From RFSX01 sp964591455 (lineage in GTDB: Bacteria > Bacteroidota > Bacteroidia > Chitinophagales > Saprospiraceae), in NCBI GenBank assembly GCA_964591455.1, contig CAZQDZ010000001.1, positions 142,560-206,559 on the forward strand: 64,000 nt of DNA, given 5' to 3'. The notes beneath the pieces were generated by a model that saw only the letters and a list, made by a program, of their open reading frames with translations, ran no database searches and was not told the origin of the DNA. How positions within the stretch are numbered: position 1 is the first letter of the stretch; each line of letters starts with the position of its first letter. This document shows, piece by piece, positions 34,260-43,764 of the stretch. Both the position numbers and the translations under genes were made by a program.

Positions 34260-37133
34260 TTGTATAATACTTTTAAAATATCTATACTCCTAACGCTGTT
34301 ACTTCTTGCAGGTGATGCTCGAGGGCAAATCATAGATGAGAAGAATAGTATACTACCAGATACTTTTCCTGAAAAGATAGTACCTACTCCCAGTAATACA
34401 ACTTATCGAGATACCCTTAGGTCTGGTGAAACGATAAAGCCTTCTGAAGACGATAGTCAAATACAAGAAATCAAGTTTGCCGATAATGACCTCAAAGAGA
34501 GAATTATTTATGGTGCTGTAGATTCTCAAAGATTAGATCCTAACACTAAGCTCATTCATCTCTTTGGAGACGCCTTTGTAAAGTATACAGACAAAGAATT
34601 ATATGCGGACTTAATAATTCTAGATGTAGAGAATAAGATAGCAGAAGCACGTAGGTCACCGCATAGGCAACATACGAAACGACCGAAATTTATTGATGCT
34701 GGTGAAGAATATTTATACAATGGTCTTCGCTACAATTTTGAAACGGAAAAGGGCATTGTTTTGGATGCCACCACTATCGAAGGGGAGTTTCATATAGTAT
34801 CAGAAAGAGCAAAATACGTTACGAATGCTGAGCCAGCCTATGGCAACAGTGATATTGCCTACAACTACAATTCACTGCTAACCACTTGCAACCATCCTGA
34901 GCATAAGCATTTTGGATTTAGAACAAAAAAGCTGAAAGTGGTTACAGATAAAGTGGCTGTTTCAGGACCATCCAAACTAGAGATTGCAGGGTTACCTACT
35001 CCTGTATGGATTCCTTTTTTGGTCTACCCACTGACTAGTGCAGCATCTTCTGGTTTGATTTTTCCAAGTGGATATAGATTTTATGATCAAGAATTAGGTT
35101 TTGGCGTTAATGGTATAGGCTGGTATTTCCCTATCAATGATTATGTACATACTCAGATAACCGGGGACTTCTTTACGCGTGGCGCATGGGCCTTATATTC
35201 TGCGACCACTTATAATAAAAAATACAAGTATTCAGGATCAGTCAATCTCTCATATACTAGAAACAGATTTGAACAGATCAGAGACGGTCGCTTAGGATTT
35301 TTTCCTACGAATAGCTTCAGTTTTACTTTTAGCCATATACAGGATAGTAAGGCAAACCCCAATAGAACTTTAGATGGCAGAATCCAGATTATAGGAAATG
35401 ATAATGAACGACGAAATAATCTGGACGCAAATTCAAATCTACAAACACAGTATAATTCTAGATTCAACTTTAGTCACTCTATGCCACGTACACCATTCTC
35501 ATTTGGCCTAGGCATGAGGCATGATCAAAACACCAACACTGGTGTAATGAATATTACTTTACCTACCGCCTCACTCCGAATGAGAACAATAAACCCATTT
35601 GAAAATAAAGGTGCTTCTACTGGTAAGTCGAAATGGCATGAAAATATTGCGGTCGGCTACTCATCTGATTTGCGTGTAAGAACCACGACGACTGATACAA
35701 CACTTTTTACACAAGAGACAATAGAGAACATTCGTAGTGGTATGCAACATGACTTCAGTGTCTCAGCACCAGCAAAATTTCTAAAATACTTTAGCTTCAA
35801 TCCTTCTGCTAATTATCAAGAGACCTGGGTGTTGAACACGATAGAGAATAATATCATACAGTCTCAGCCATTTATTCCAATGACTTTAGAGGATTCGCTT
35901 CAGTTCCAAGTGGATAGCATATTTCAGACTGTAGATTCTTTAGTCACTAACAACCTTCAGAATGGGGGTACGTATCGAACATTCAATGCAGGTTTCAATA
36001 TAGACACCCAAATCTTTGGGACTATGAATTTTAACAAAGGTAAAGTCCGTGGCATCAGACATTTAATGAAGCCAAGAGTAGGTTGGAGCTATTCACCCAA
36101 CCAATTAGAACAAGTGGACACCATAATATTTGATGATGGGAGAGAAAGAGAGGTAACGTTTACTAGATTTGATGATGGCCCTTTCGGGTCACCTAGATTC
36201 TCAGGTTTGCAATCGCAGATTAACTATAGCATTGAGAATTCTTTAGAGTTTAAGATCTTTTCTAAAAAAGACTCGACAATTAAAAAGTTGAAAATCTTTG
36301 ATCGATTAAATGTTGGTGGCAATTACAACTTCGCTGCAGATAGTCTAAAGTTTTCAACGCATTCTGTCAGCAGTACTTCCCGATTTTTAGGTGGCGTAGT
36401 TACCCTCATGTCTCTCTGGGTATTTGACCCATACTTAGAATCTAATAGACGACGAATCAATACAACAGTTTGGTCAGAGAGAAGAAAGCTCGTTAGATTA
36501 GAGTCAGGCAGTATTGATCTTTCCACAAGATTTACTGTAGCTAATCTGAGAGAGTGGTTTGCAAAGAGTGAAGAAGAAAGAGCAGAAAATAATTTTGCAA
36601 GAGACGGTTTTGATGAAGGGTTAGAAGATTTTTCTGCCAGTGGTGGATTTGCAGATAATCCCATCCAGCCTCATTTGCTGACGGACGATGCGCTATTGGA
36701 TGAAGAAGAAAGGGAGGCTCGGCGAAGTCAAAGGGAGGAACTCGACATTAGGCAAAAATCGATTTTTGATTTGTTGGATAATGTGGCCATTAGACATGAA
36801 ATGCGATACGCCTTTACGAGTGATAACAACAAGGTTTCTAGCGGGTTGACCACTAATAGCTTAACACTTACAGGGGCTTTTAATATTACTGACAATTGGT
36901 ATGTAAGTGTGGGTAACATTGGATACGATTTCGTGGAGAGGGGACCTACTTTTACGACGATTACCTTTGGTAGGAAACTGCATTGCTGGGATATGAATGT
37001 CTCCTGGATACCTATAGGCAGGAGCCGCAGTACCTTCACATTTAGCATTGGTGTCGCATCCTCAACTTTAGGATTTTTGAAATACGACTTTGGTCAGAAT
37101 CCACTCACCAATTTTTCTCCACCTGGACTTTAA
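34260..37133 (+). CDS. LptD-like outer-membrane LPS-assembly/OstA-like protein
   Basis: This 957-residue outer-membrane protein resembles the LptD-like proteins of Bacteroidota. It has a signal peptide, then an OstA-like beta-jellyroll (LIHLFGDAFVKYTDKELYAD, then ILDVENKIAEARR) and then a long barrel region with F/Y/N-rich strands to the end. In Proteobacteria LptD inserts LPS into the outer leaflet. The barrel contains several Asp/Glu-rich insertions (for example LLTDDALLDEEEREARR near residue 810). The first codon appears to be TTG at 34260, because no ATG lies between the upstream in-frame TGA (34215) and the signal sequence. Confidence 0.85.
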   Translation: MYNTFKISILLTLLLLAGDARGQIIDEKNSILPDTFPEKIVPTPSNTTYRDTLRSGETIKPSEDDSQIQEIKFADNDLKERIIYGAVDSQRLDPNTKLIHLFGDAFVKYTDKELYADLIILDVENKIAEARRSPHRQHTKRPKFIDAGEEYLYNGLRYNFETEKGIVLDATTIEGEFHIVSERAKYVTNAEPAYGNSDIAYNYNSLLTTCNHPEHKHFGFRTKKLKVVTDKVAVSGPSKLEIAGLPTPVWIPFLVYPLTSAASSGLIFPSGYRFYDQELGFGVNGIGWYFPINDYVHTQITGDFFTRGAWALYSATTYNKKYKYSGSVNLSYTRNRFEQIRDGRLGFFPTNSFSFTFSHIQDSKANPNRTLDGRIQIIGNDNERRNNLDANSNLQTQYNSRFNFSHSMPRTPFSFGLGMRHDQNTNTGVMNITLPTASLRMRTINPFENKGASTGKSKWHENIAVGYSSDLRVRTTTTDTTLFTQETIENIRSGMQHDFSVSAPAKFLKYFSFNPSANYQETWVLNTIENNIIQSQPFIPMTLEDSLQFQVDSIFQTVDSLVTNNLQNGGTYRTFNAGFNIDTQIFGTMNFNKGKVRGIRHLMKPRVGWSYSPNQLEQVDTIIFDDGREREVTFTRFDDGPFGSPRFSGLQSQINYSIENSLEFKIFSKKDSTIKKLKIFDRLNVGGNYNFAADSLKFSTHSVSSTSRFLGGVVTLMSLWVFDPYLESNRRRINTTVWSERRKLVRLESGSIDLSTRFTVANLREWFAKSEEERAENNFARDGFDEGLEDFSASGGFADNPIQPHLLTDDALLDEEEREARRSQREELDIRQKSIFDLLDNVAIRHEMRYAFTSDNNKVSSGLTTNSLTLTGAFNITDNWYVSVGNIGYDFVERGPTFTTITFGRKLHCWDMNVSWIPIGRSRSTFTFSIGVASSTLGFLKYDFGQNPLTNFSPPGL

Positions 37134-38788
37134 TCTTTGATGACAAACCCACTATTGATGGTGGGGCCTACAGTAATGACGTTGTAGGGATTCTTAGCAG
37201 GTATACATGGTGGTAAGAGCCCATTGCAATTATCCTCTGCAACTTTGAATTCTATGCTATTTATAATCTTGATCTCATGCTTAATCTTGGCATTATGATG
37301 TTCATGGATCATAAACTTAGAACTGAATTGTGGGTAGGTAGTTTGTATGCTTCTATATGCGAGCCTGGTCCAAGATAGGATGACGAGTACGACCAATAAT
37401 CTGTATACCATCGGCAACCATGATTTTTTCATACAGTAGATAAGATATCCAATAGTCAATGTTATGTAGAGAAGAATCCAGTGCCAGGCAAATCTTATTG
37501 CTGGGTACTTATAGAACCAGAATAGCAATATGGCTGTCAGGCAAATCCAAAATATCATGAACCTGCTTCTCTCTTCTAGCTCCGACCTTTCTTTCATTAG
37601 TAAGATGAAAATTCCCGCTACCATGGTAAAGGGCAATAGAACAATGGTGACTTTTCCTATAGTATATTGCCATTGATTTTCTAGCCATAGAGGAAACCAA
37701 GCAACCATCTTCCTTTCTTGGACACTGGAAAGATTATAGTCTTCTCTTACAATAGACACCTTAGCAAACTCACTAATGTAATCATAGGAATCCTTGGTCA
37801 CCTCTAGGGGCACCTTCCATGATACTGGCCATAAATCTATATGGTGTAGAGGGAAGACTGTGTATCCAGAGATGATAATATTTCGACCAATCCACGGAGC
37901 TAGAAACAGGGACATCAGAATGCCAGCTTGAATGAAAAGTCTATTATTCTTTTGTTTGATTAAGATTATAAGGAATGGGATCATTAGGAGGATAGCTAGA
38001 AATTTCACTGTGCAAAGCATGGCGATTATCCAGGAAAAGGCTAATATTTTTGTGGTGTCAGGTTTTTCTTGAGCCATCCACATTTGAAATATCCAACCTA
38101 ACAAAAGTATGCCGCCAAATATGGTCAGATAATCTGTGTCCATAGACGGAATTAAGTAAGAAAACGGGAACAAGAGTGCTGCCACATAGACTAGGTCAAC
38201 CCAAGGTCGGTCAGCATCTGATTCCCTGGTTAAGATAAGCTTCCATAAATGACCATTAATACAGAGAAAGAGAAAACCATTTAGCTCATATACTCCGCCA
38301 GGTATAAAATCAGCTAGACCAAATGTGGCACTGAGAAGATGGAATCCAGAGTTAAATCCGATTCTATCGATAAGTAGGGCGATGCCTTGTACAGCGGGGA
38401 AGTTTTCCATCCACCTTACAGTAGGAAGATAGTAGGCTGCTTCATCTAGATTATTTGGATCACCTACTGAGAGCATCAAACTGATTGCTAAAAGAGGGAG
38501 GTATACATAAAAGTCAATCGGTCCTACGTTGAACTTGTAGAGCTTCATCCTCCAAAATATAATCACGGATACTAATCCTAAGAATAACAGCAAATAGAAG
38601 TCAGTGGGTAAGAATAGAGACCATACATGTGAGATGAAAACTACGGAAGAAAAGCCAAGTAGGATATAAAGTATAAAAGGGGGTCTAGTCGGAAGGCTCG
38701 ACGATTTTGATAATAAAGTATATGTTCCTCTTCCTAAGCAACAAGCAGTAAACCCGGCGATGATCCAAGTGAGGAGAATGGCTATCAT
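37130..38788 (-). CDS. Large multi-pass membrane protein, glycosyltransferase-39-like
   Basis: This 552-residue protein has about 11-12 hydrophobic segments and one large exposed loop late in the sequence. A loop with DPNNLDEAAYYLPTVRWMEN, just after the fourth helix, carries the acidic pattern typical of membrane glycosyltransferases that use lipid-linked sugars. I do not recognise a finer family. It shares a transcript with the YciI-like gene, one base apart, and its 3' end overlaps the convergent LptD-like gene by 4 bases. Work on surface glycans or lipids is the best guess. Confidence 0.75.
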   Translation of the reverse strand: MIAILLTWIIAGFTACCLGRGTYTLLSKSSSLPTRPPFILYILLGFSSVVFISHVWSLFLPTDFYLLLFLGLVSVIIFWRMKLYKFNVGPIDFYVYLPLLAISLMLSVGDPNNLDEAAYYLPTVRWMENFPAVQGIALLIDRIGFNSGFHLLSATFGLADFIPGGVYELNGFLFLCINGHLWKLILTRESDADRPWVDLVYVAALLFPFSYLIPSMDTDYLTIFGGILLLGWIFQMWMAQEKPDTTKILAFSWIIAMLCTVKFLAILLMIPFLIILIKQKNNRLFIQAGILMSLFLAPWIGRNIIISGYTVFPLHHIDLWPVSWKVPLEVTKDSYDYISEFAKVSIVREDYNLSSVQERKMVAWFPLWLENQWQYTIGKVTIVLLPFTMVAGIFILLMKERSELEERSRFMIFWICLTAILLFWFYKYPAIRFAWHWILLYITLTIGYLIYCMKKSWLPMVYRLLVVLVILSWTRLAYRSIQTTYPQFSSKFMIHEHHNAKIKHEIKIINSIEFKVAEDNCNGLLPPCIPAKNPYNVITVGPTINSGFVIKD

Positions 38789-38789
38789 T

Positions 38790-39221
38790 CTATTTTAACT
38801 GACTTCCTTTGGCTGCCCACCAGGGGTGAAGTTCGAGTACCAATCGCCCTGCTTTGACTGCTGGGTCCTCAGAAACTAATCTGCTTGCTTCTTCCATCGT
38901 AGGTACATTGAATATCAAAACTCCCCTTATATCACCATCATCTCCTATAGGGCCTGATATACAAATTTTATTTTCTTCAAACATATGATTTAGGTGATTC
39001 AGGTGTGCTGATTGTATTTTTTTAGCTTCTTCTTCAGATTGGTCTCTAATTGGGCCCTCTTTTAGAAAGGCTATGAAGTATTTCTTCATAATATATACGG
39101 TGTCTCCTTCTGGCATTTGGAAAGTCTCAAAACCTAGAGAATCTACTTCTAGGTCTTGGGCACTTGCTTGGCTAATAAATCCAGTCAAGCTCAGAAGAAT
39201 AAAAAGAGCTAATAACCTCAT
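38790..39221 (-). CDS. YciI-like domain protein with signal peptide
   Basis: This 143-residue protein has a signal-like start (about 1-21, ending S-Q-A-S-A-Q) and a YCII-related ferredoxin-like domain. It includes YFIAFLKEGPIRDQSEEEAKK, HLNHLNHMFEENKICISGP and the segment EASRLVSEDPAVKAGRLVLELHPW. The conserved His and Asp of the YciI family (in L-N-H and E-D-P) are present. YciI proteins are usually cytoplasmic, so the signal sequence is unusual. It forms a pair with the downstream membrane-protein gene (one base apart). The activity of this family is poorly known. Confidence 0.85.
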   Translation of the reverse strand: MRLLALFILLSLTGFISQASAQDLEVDSLGFETFQMPEGDTVYIMKKYFIAFLKEGPIRDQSEEEAKKIQSAHLNHLNHMFEENKICISGPIGDDGDIRGVLIFNVPTMEEASRLVSEDPAVKAGRLVLELHPWWAAKGSQLK

Positions 39222-39276
39222 TGAATGGCGATTTTCATCTTTAAATATATTGTTAGAGCAAAAGAATAAAAAAGCA

Positions 39277-39284
39277 TATCTTTG
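39277..39284 (+). promoter_or_regulatory. rpsO: Bacteroidota -7 box (TATCTTTG) for rpsO
   Basis: TATCTTTG matches TAnnTTTG about 50 bases before the rpsO start. A TTG at 39250-39252 is a possible -33 element, but at 24 bases its spacing is slightly long. Confidence 0.55.
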
Positions 39285-39334
39285 CCATCGCTAAAATACG
39301 ATTTACGTAATCCTTTTTGGTAAACAAGAAAAAA

Positions 39335-39637
39335 ATGGCAACATACTTAACAAAAGAAAAGAAAGAAGAAATCTTTCAAGAATACGGTGGAGATAAGAGT
39401 AACTCAGGCTCTATCGAAGGTCAAATCGCATTATTCACATTCAGAATACAAAGTTTGACTGACCACCTCAAAGACAATAGAAAAGACCACTCATCCCGAA
39501 AAGCGCTTTTGACCTTAGTCGGAAAAAGAAGAAGATTGCTTAACTACCTTGCTAAAAAAGATATCAACGGTTATAGAGCAATTATCGAAAAACTAGAGAT
39601 TAGAAAGTCATCTGTCGAAGGTTCTTCCATCTATTAA
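39335..39637 (+). CDS. rpsO: 30S ribosomal protein S15
   Basis: This 100-residue ribosomal protein binds 16S rRNA helices in the central domain. The core (DKSNSGSIEGQIALFTFRIQ, then LKDNRKDHSSRKALLTLVGKRRRLLNYL) is typical. The C-terminus runs about ten residues longer than the usual 89-90, ending SSVEGSSIY. I chose the ATG at 39335; a longer frame adds only M-V-N-K-K-K. It sits next to pnp, an arrangement conserved in many bacteria, with a hairpin between them. Confidence 0.96.
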   Translation: MATYLTKEKKEEIFQEYGGDKSNSGSIEGQIALFTFRIQSLTDHLKDNRKDHSSRKALLTLVGKRRRLLNYLAKKDINGYRAIIEKLEIRKSSVEGSSIY

Positions 39638-39646
39638 TACTGATAT

Positions 39647-39672
39647 GGTAAGATTGGAAGAATTGTCTTACC
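39647..39672 (+). promoter_or_regulatory. Hairpin in the rpsO-pnp intergenic region
   Basis: GGTAAGA (39647-39653) pairs with TCTTACC (39666-39672) across a 12-base loop, 9 bases after rpsO and about 50 before pnp. No T-run follows, so it is not a simple terminator. In E. coli a hairpin at the same place is cut by RNase III and controls pnp mRNA. The similar role here is inferred. Confidence 0.45.
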
Positions 39673-39722
39673 TCGAGGTCTGTATATATAACATATTAAT
39701 CATTTCAATTTAATACCTCATT

Positions 39723-41870
39723 ATGGGTAATCAGACACCTATTACTACATCTTTTACATTGCCTAATGGCGAAGAAGTAACCCTAGAGACTGGAAAATTA
39801 GCTACACAGGCACATGGATCATGTGTAGTCAAAGTCGGTAAGACCATGTTATTCTGTTCTGTTGTATCTGCATTTGAACCAAGAGAAGGTCAAAGCTTTT
39901 TCCCTCTTTCTGTGGATTATCAAGAAAAATTTGCCTCTATAGGTAGAATTCCAGGTAACTTTTTCAAAAGAGAAGCCAGACTGTCCGATTACGAGATTCT
40001 AACATCAAGATTAGTAGATAGAGCAATAAGACCATTGTTCCCAGATGGTTATATGAATGATACTCAAGTTATCATCAACTTAATATCTGCAGAAGAGGAC
40101 AGATTACCGGATGCGTATACAGCATTAGCGGCTTCTTCGGCATTGTCTGTATCTAATATTCCATGGGCTGGTCCATTATCAGAGGTTAGAGTTGCTAAGA
40201 TTGATGGCGAATACGTTGTGAATCCTGCCAAATCTGCATTAGCTGAGGCCACATTAGATATTATTGTTGCAGCGACGATGGAGAATGTGATGATGGTAGA
40301 AGGTGAGATGAAAGAGGCACAAGAGAAGGAACTTATAGATGCTATCAAAGCTGGACACGAGGCAATCAAAGTCCAATGCCAAGCTCAGTTAGACCTTGCT
40401 AAGAAGGTAGGCGATAAGGCCTTAGTCAAAAGAGAAATAGTACTACCAGAAGTTGATGAAGAGCTGAAAGCTTGGGTAAAGGAAAAATCTGTAGCTGGAA
40501 TATTGGATGTGGCAAGAGGAGAGCTGGATAAGAAAGCTCGTAAAGAAGGCCTTACGGCTGTAAAAGATGCTATGAAAGAGGCTCTTTTAGAAGAAAAGGG
40601 AGAAGAGTACGCTGATGAAAAAATGGGAGAAGCTAAAGGTTACTTCGAAAAGATTAAAAAAGAGACTATAAGAAATATGGTCCTCGATGAAGGAAAGCGA
40701 TTAGATGGAAGAGCATTCGACAAGGTAAGACCTATATGGACAGAGGTGGATTACTTACCATCTGCACACGGTTCAGCTATATTTAATAGGGGAGAGACTC
40801 AAGCACTAACTTCATTGACACTGGGATCTAAGCTAGATCAGCAAATGATTGATACTGCCTTAGATCATTACTTCAGCAAATTCATATTACACTATAACTT
40901 CCCTGCATTCTCTGTCGGTGAGACAAAACCAATGAGAGGTCCTGGAAGAAGAGAGGTCGGTCATGCTAACCTTGCAGCAAGAGCAATCCAGCAAGTATTG
41001 CCAGATGAAACGCCATACACAATCAGAATTGTTTCTGATATCTTGGAATCCAATGGGTCTTCATCTATGGCAACTGTATGTGCGGGAGCACTAGCGCTAA
41101 TGGATGGTGGCGTTCCTATCAAGGCACCTGTATCAGGTATCGCAATGGGAATGATTGCTGATGGTGATAGAATGGCTATCTTAAGTGATATTCTTGGAGA
41201 TGAAGATGCTCTAGGTGATATGGATTTCAAAGTAACGGGTACTGAGAACGGTATTACGGCTTGTCAGATGGATATCAAAATAGATGGGTTGCCTTATTCG
41301 ACGATGGAGAAAGCATTAGAACAAGCCAAAGTCGGTCGTATTCATATTCTGAATGAAATGGGCAAAACCCTTTCTGCGCCTAATGCAGATTATAAGCCTC
41401 ATGCACCTAGAATAGAAGAGATTATAATAGATAAGAGCTTCATAGGTGCTGTTATCGGTCCTGGAGGTAAAGTAATACAGGACATACAAGCAAGAACTGG
41501 TACTACAATCAATATAGAAGAGAAGGACGAAAAAGGATATGTGTCCATCTCATCCACAGATGCAGATTCGCTTAATATGGCGAAAGCGGAAATATTAGAG
41601 ATTGCCTTTGAGCCATCAGTAGGTGATGTATTTGAAGCAAAAGTAGCCTCAGTCCAGTCATACGGCGTCTTCGTAGATTTCAAGAGCAAGAGTGGATTAC
41701 TCCACGTTAGTGAGATTTCACATACTAGAATAAATGATGTTAGTGAAGTCTTCAAAGTAGGGGATCCAGTCAAAGTAAAATTGATAGGAATAGACCCGAA
41801 AACTGGAAAATATAGATTAAGTAGAAAAGTACTCATTCCCAACCCAAGGGATGAAAAAACACAGGCCTAA
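39723..41870 (+). CDS. pnp: Polynucleotide phosphorylase
   Basis: This 715-residue 3'-5' exoribonuclease degrades mRNA with phosphate and can also add tails. It has two RNase PH domains (about 1-215 and 320-550), an alpha-helical linker (about 240-310), a KH domain (about 555-620, FIGAVIGPGGKVIQDIQARTG) and an S1 domain (about 625-695, VGDVFEAKVASVQSYGVFVDF). The motif LDGRAFDKVRPIWTE and the catalytic GDMDF region are present. The length is normal and all domains are complete. It follows rpsO and is followed by an AT-rich terminator. Confidence 0.98.
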   Translation: MGNQTPITTSFTLPNGEEVTLETGKLATQAHGSCVVKVGKTMLFCSVVSAFEPREGQSFFPLSVDYQEKFASIGRIPGNFFKREARLSDYEILTSRLVDRAIRPLFPDGYMNDTQVIINLISAEEDRLPDAYTALAASSALSVSNIPWAGPLSEVRVAKIDGEYVVNPAKSALAEATLDIIVAATMENVMMVEGEMKEAQEKELIDAIKAGHEAIKVQCQAQLDLAKKVGDKALVKREIVLPEVDEELKAWVKEKSVAGILDVARGELDKKARKEGLTAVKDAMKEALLEEKGEEYADEKMGEAKGYFEKIKKETIRNMVLDEGKRLDGRAFDKVRPIWTEVDYLPSAHGSAIFNRGETQALTSLTLGSKLDQQMIDTALDHYFSKFILHYNFPAFSVGETKPMRGPGRREVGHANLAARAIQQVLPDETPYTIRIVSDILESNGSSSMATVCAGALALMDGGVPIKAPVSGIAMGMIADGDRMAILSDILGDEDALGDMDFKVTGTENGITACQMDIKIDGLPYSTMEKALEQAKVGRIHILNEMGKTLSAPNADYKPHAPRIEEIIIDKSFIGAVIGPGGKVIQDIQARTGTTINIEEKDEKGYVSISSTDADSLNMAKAEILEIAFEPSVGDVFEAKVASVQSYGVFVDFKSKSGLLHVSEISHTRINDVSEVFKVGDPVKVKLIGIDPKTGKYRLSRKVLIPNPRDEKTQA

Positions 41871-41893
41871 TTTTATTTAGATAGGTCAAACAG

Positions 41894-41944
41894 AAACAAC
41901 AGATTATATATTATAATATTTTAACATATAATCTGCTTGTTTTT
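41894..41944 (+). terminator. Rho-independent terminator after pnp
   Basis: AAACAACAGATTATAT (41894-41909) pairs with ATATAATCTGCTTGTTT (41926-41942) with one bulged base and a 16-base AT-rich loop. T-rich sequence follows. The hairpin starts 24 bp after the pnp stop codon. Confidence 0.65.
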
Positions 41945-42014
41945 GTATCTGCATTCCTATCTTTGATTTTAATTCCACCTGTCTAGGACCTTGAACAGAC
42001 AAATAAGCTTGCTA

Positions 42015-42034
42015 TTGGTAAAAAACTTTACCAA
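42015..42034. promoter_or_regulatory. Perfect inverted repeat upstream of rpoD
   Basis: TTGGTAAA and TTTACCAA, 8 bases each, are separated by AAAC. They lie about 110 bp before the rpoD start codon, so the element may be an operator or an RNA hairpin in the leader. No T-run follows. Confidence 0.4.
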
Positions 42035-42142
42035 ATCTGAACTTAATTGGACGGAATCTTGTAAGCATTATACTGGTTTAAGAAATTTTATGAGAAACGC
42101 ATTTTCACGATGGTCGTCGTTTATAATGCACAATTTTACTCA

Positions 42143-43009
42143 ATGAGACAGTTAAAAATTACAAACAAAATCACGAGTCGTGAGAGTTTGGCCTTGGATA
42201 AGTACCTCAATGACATCTCAAAAATCGAGATGTTGACACCCCAAGATGAAGCTGATTTAGCAAGAAGAATCAGAGATGGAGATGAGTGGGCATTAGAAAG
42301 AATGACCCAAGCCAATCTTAGATTCGTTGTATCTGTTGCAAAGCAATACCAGAATCAAGGATTATCCCTTAGTGATTTAATCAATGAAGGCAATGTGGGT
42401 CTGATGAAGGCTGCAAAAAGATTTGACGAAACCAAAGGTTTCAAATTTATCTCTTACGCGGTCTGGTGGATAAGACAATCAATCCTTCAATCTATTGTAG
42501 AATACTCTAGAATGGTTAGGTTACCACTTAATAAAGTCAGTTCTTATTCTAAAGTCAATGAGGCGTTTGTCTCATTCGTACAAGAATTTGAAAGGAATCC
42601 AACCCATGAAGAGCTTGCAGAACTTTTGGAAATGAAAGTATCTGATATTGTTAATGTTCTTCAAGGTGGAGGCAGACATTTATCTATGGATGCCCCAGTA
42701 GGTGGTGATGATGGAGATGCATCTATGATAGATTTGTACGTAGAGGCGGATCAGAAATCTCCAGATATGGACTTGATGAATCAGTCACTTAAAGATGAAG
42801 TCAAATATGGACTTTCACTACTAAGTTCTAGAGAGATAGAAGTCTTGTCTTCTTATTATGGATTAAATGGTCATAAATCATTGACTCTAGAAGAAATAGG
42901 AGAGTTGTATGGCTTGACAAGAGAAAGAGTAAGACAGATAAAAGAAAGAGCGCTCAGAAGACTTAGAAAATCTGTTAACAGAAATGCACTGAAATCCTAT
43001 CTAGGGTAG
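42143..43009 (+). CDS. rpoD: RNA polymerase primary sigma factor (RpoD, Bacteroidota type)
   Basis: This 288-residue group 1 sigma factor directs most transcription. It has region 1.2 (SRESLALDKYLNDISKIE), region 2 (NLRFVVSVAKQYQNQGLSLS, then GFKFISYAVWWIRQSI), region 3 and region 4 (LTLEEIGELYGLTRERVRQIKERAL). The N-terminal extension of region 1.1 seen in E. coli is missing, which is normal for this phylum. The short form and the TAnnTTTG promoters here agree. I chose the ATG at 42143; the frame also runs upstream to 42110 with an extra non-conserved peptide. Confidence 0.96.
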   Translation: MRQLKITNKITSRESLALDKYLNDISKIEMLTPQDEADLARRIRDGDEWALERMTQANLRFVVSVAKQYQNQGLSLSDLINEGNVGLMKAAKRFDETKGFKFISYAVWWIRQSILQSIVEYSRMVRLPLNKVSSYSKVNEAFVSFVQEFERNPTHEELAELLEMKVSDIVNVLQGGGRHLSMDAPVGGDDGDASMIDLYVEADQKSPDMDLMNQSLKDEVKYGLSLLSSREIEVLSSYYGLNGHKSLTLEEIGELYGLTRERVRQIKERALRRLRKSVNRNALKSYLG

Positions 43010-43038
43010 GGTGTTCTGATAAAATTATAACCTTATTT

Positions 43039-43073
43039 AAGGCTTACAAGGAAATCTTGTAAGCCTTTTTTTT
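43039..43073 (+). terminator. Rho-independent terminator after rpoD
   Basis: AAGGCTTACAAG (43039-43050) and CTTGTAAGCCTT (43056-43067) form a 12-bp perfect stem with a five-base loop, then a T-run. It lies 29 bp after the rpoD stop. Confidence 0.92.
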
Positions 43074-43101
43074 GTTATGTATCTGAACGCATCTATTATA
43101 T

Positions 43102-43764
43102 ATGATTCTCTTCAGACTTTTCTTTTTACTTACCTTATTAGGGTTATTCTCGCTGCTTATTCTAGGCATAATTTCTAGCCAGAGAAGAAGTTCATCGAGA
43201 AAGAGGAAGCCTTACTTTATAGTAGATGAGAAGTTAAGAGACATCTTAGATAAGTTGACGGAGGATATTATCCCTATTGATATCCATGAACTCAAGATCC
43301 TTGGATGGGCGAAAAAAGTAATTAAGAAGACTCGCCAATACGAGAGTGGATACCTAAGCACTATATTTCAGGAACATCTTATTTCTTATCTTCTAACATT
43401 TAGCAAAGGAGGTAAGAGATACCTAATCGCTAATAGCTCTAAAGGTGCCTACCATTTCCTTTACAAGGGCAGTAAAACAATGGTGATAGTGGCAGGAAAA
43501 GAGATAGGAGAAATTAATGAACAGCTAACTTATAGCTTAAAAGACGGTGGCGATAAATATCATGTAGTGCCTTCAGATGGCCAGCAAGGTGTTATCAAAA
43601 AAGGAGAAAGAGAGTTAGCTAGTTATAATTTAGGGCAGATTGGTCAAAAAATAGCCATTAGCGATCGTTACTTTAACTATGTTAATTCCGTTAATGATGA
43701 TGAATTGCTACATCTTGTGGCGCTTTCGATTTACTTACTATTACTAAACAACAAATCAACATAA
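43102..43764 (+). CDS. Hypothetical membrane-anchored protein, 220 residues
   Basis: The first ~25 residues form one membrane helix (FRLFFLLTLLGLFSLLILGIIS), followed by a basic linker (RRSSSRKRK) and a soluble domain of alternating strands. Examples are KRYLIANSSKGAYHFLYKG, KTMVIVAGKEIGEINEQL and ELLHLVALSIYLLLL at the end. The pattern of beta strands plus a final hydrophobic helix is reminiscent of tubby/LURP-one-like domains, but this match is weak. The gene's TAA overlaps the start codon of the Met-rich gene (TAATG), so they are probably co-translated. I do not recognise it with confidence. Confidence 0.6.
   Translation: MILFRLFFLLTLLGLFSLLILGIISSQRRSSSRKRKPYFIVDEKLRDILDKLTEDIIPIDIHELKILGWAKKVIKKTRQYESGYLSTIFQEHLISYLLTFSKGGKRYLIANSSKGAYHFLYKGSKTMVIVAGKEIGEINEQLTYSLKDGGDKYHVVPSDGQQGVIKKGERELASYNLGQIGQKIAISDRYFNYVNSVNDDELLHLVALSIYLLLLNNKST

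Noticed and set aside
41399..41842. Minus-strand frame of 147 codons inside pnp
   Set aside because: The plus-strand KH and S1 domains are fully conserved there, so the frame on the other strand is an artefact of codon bias.
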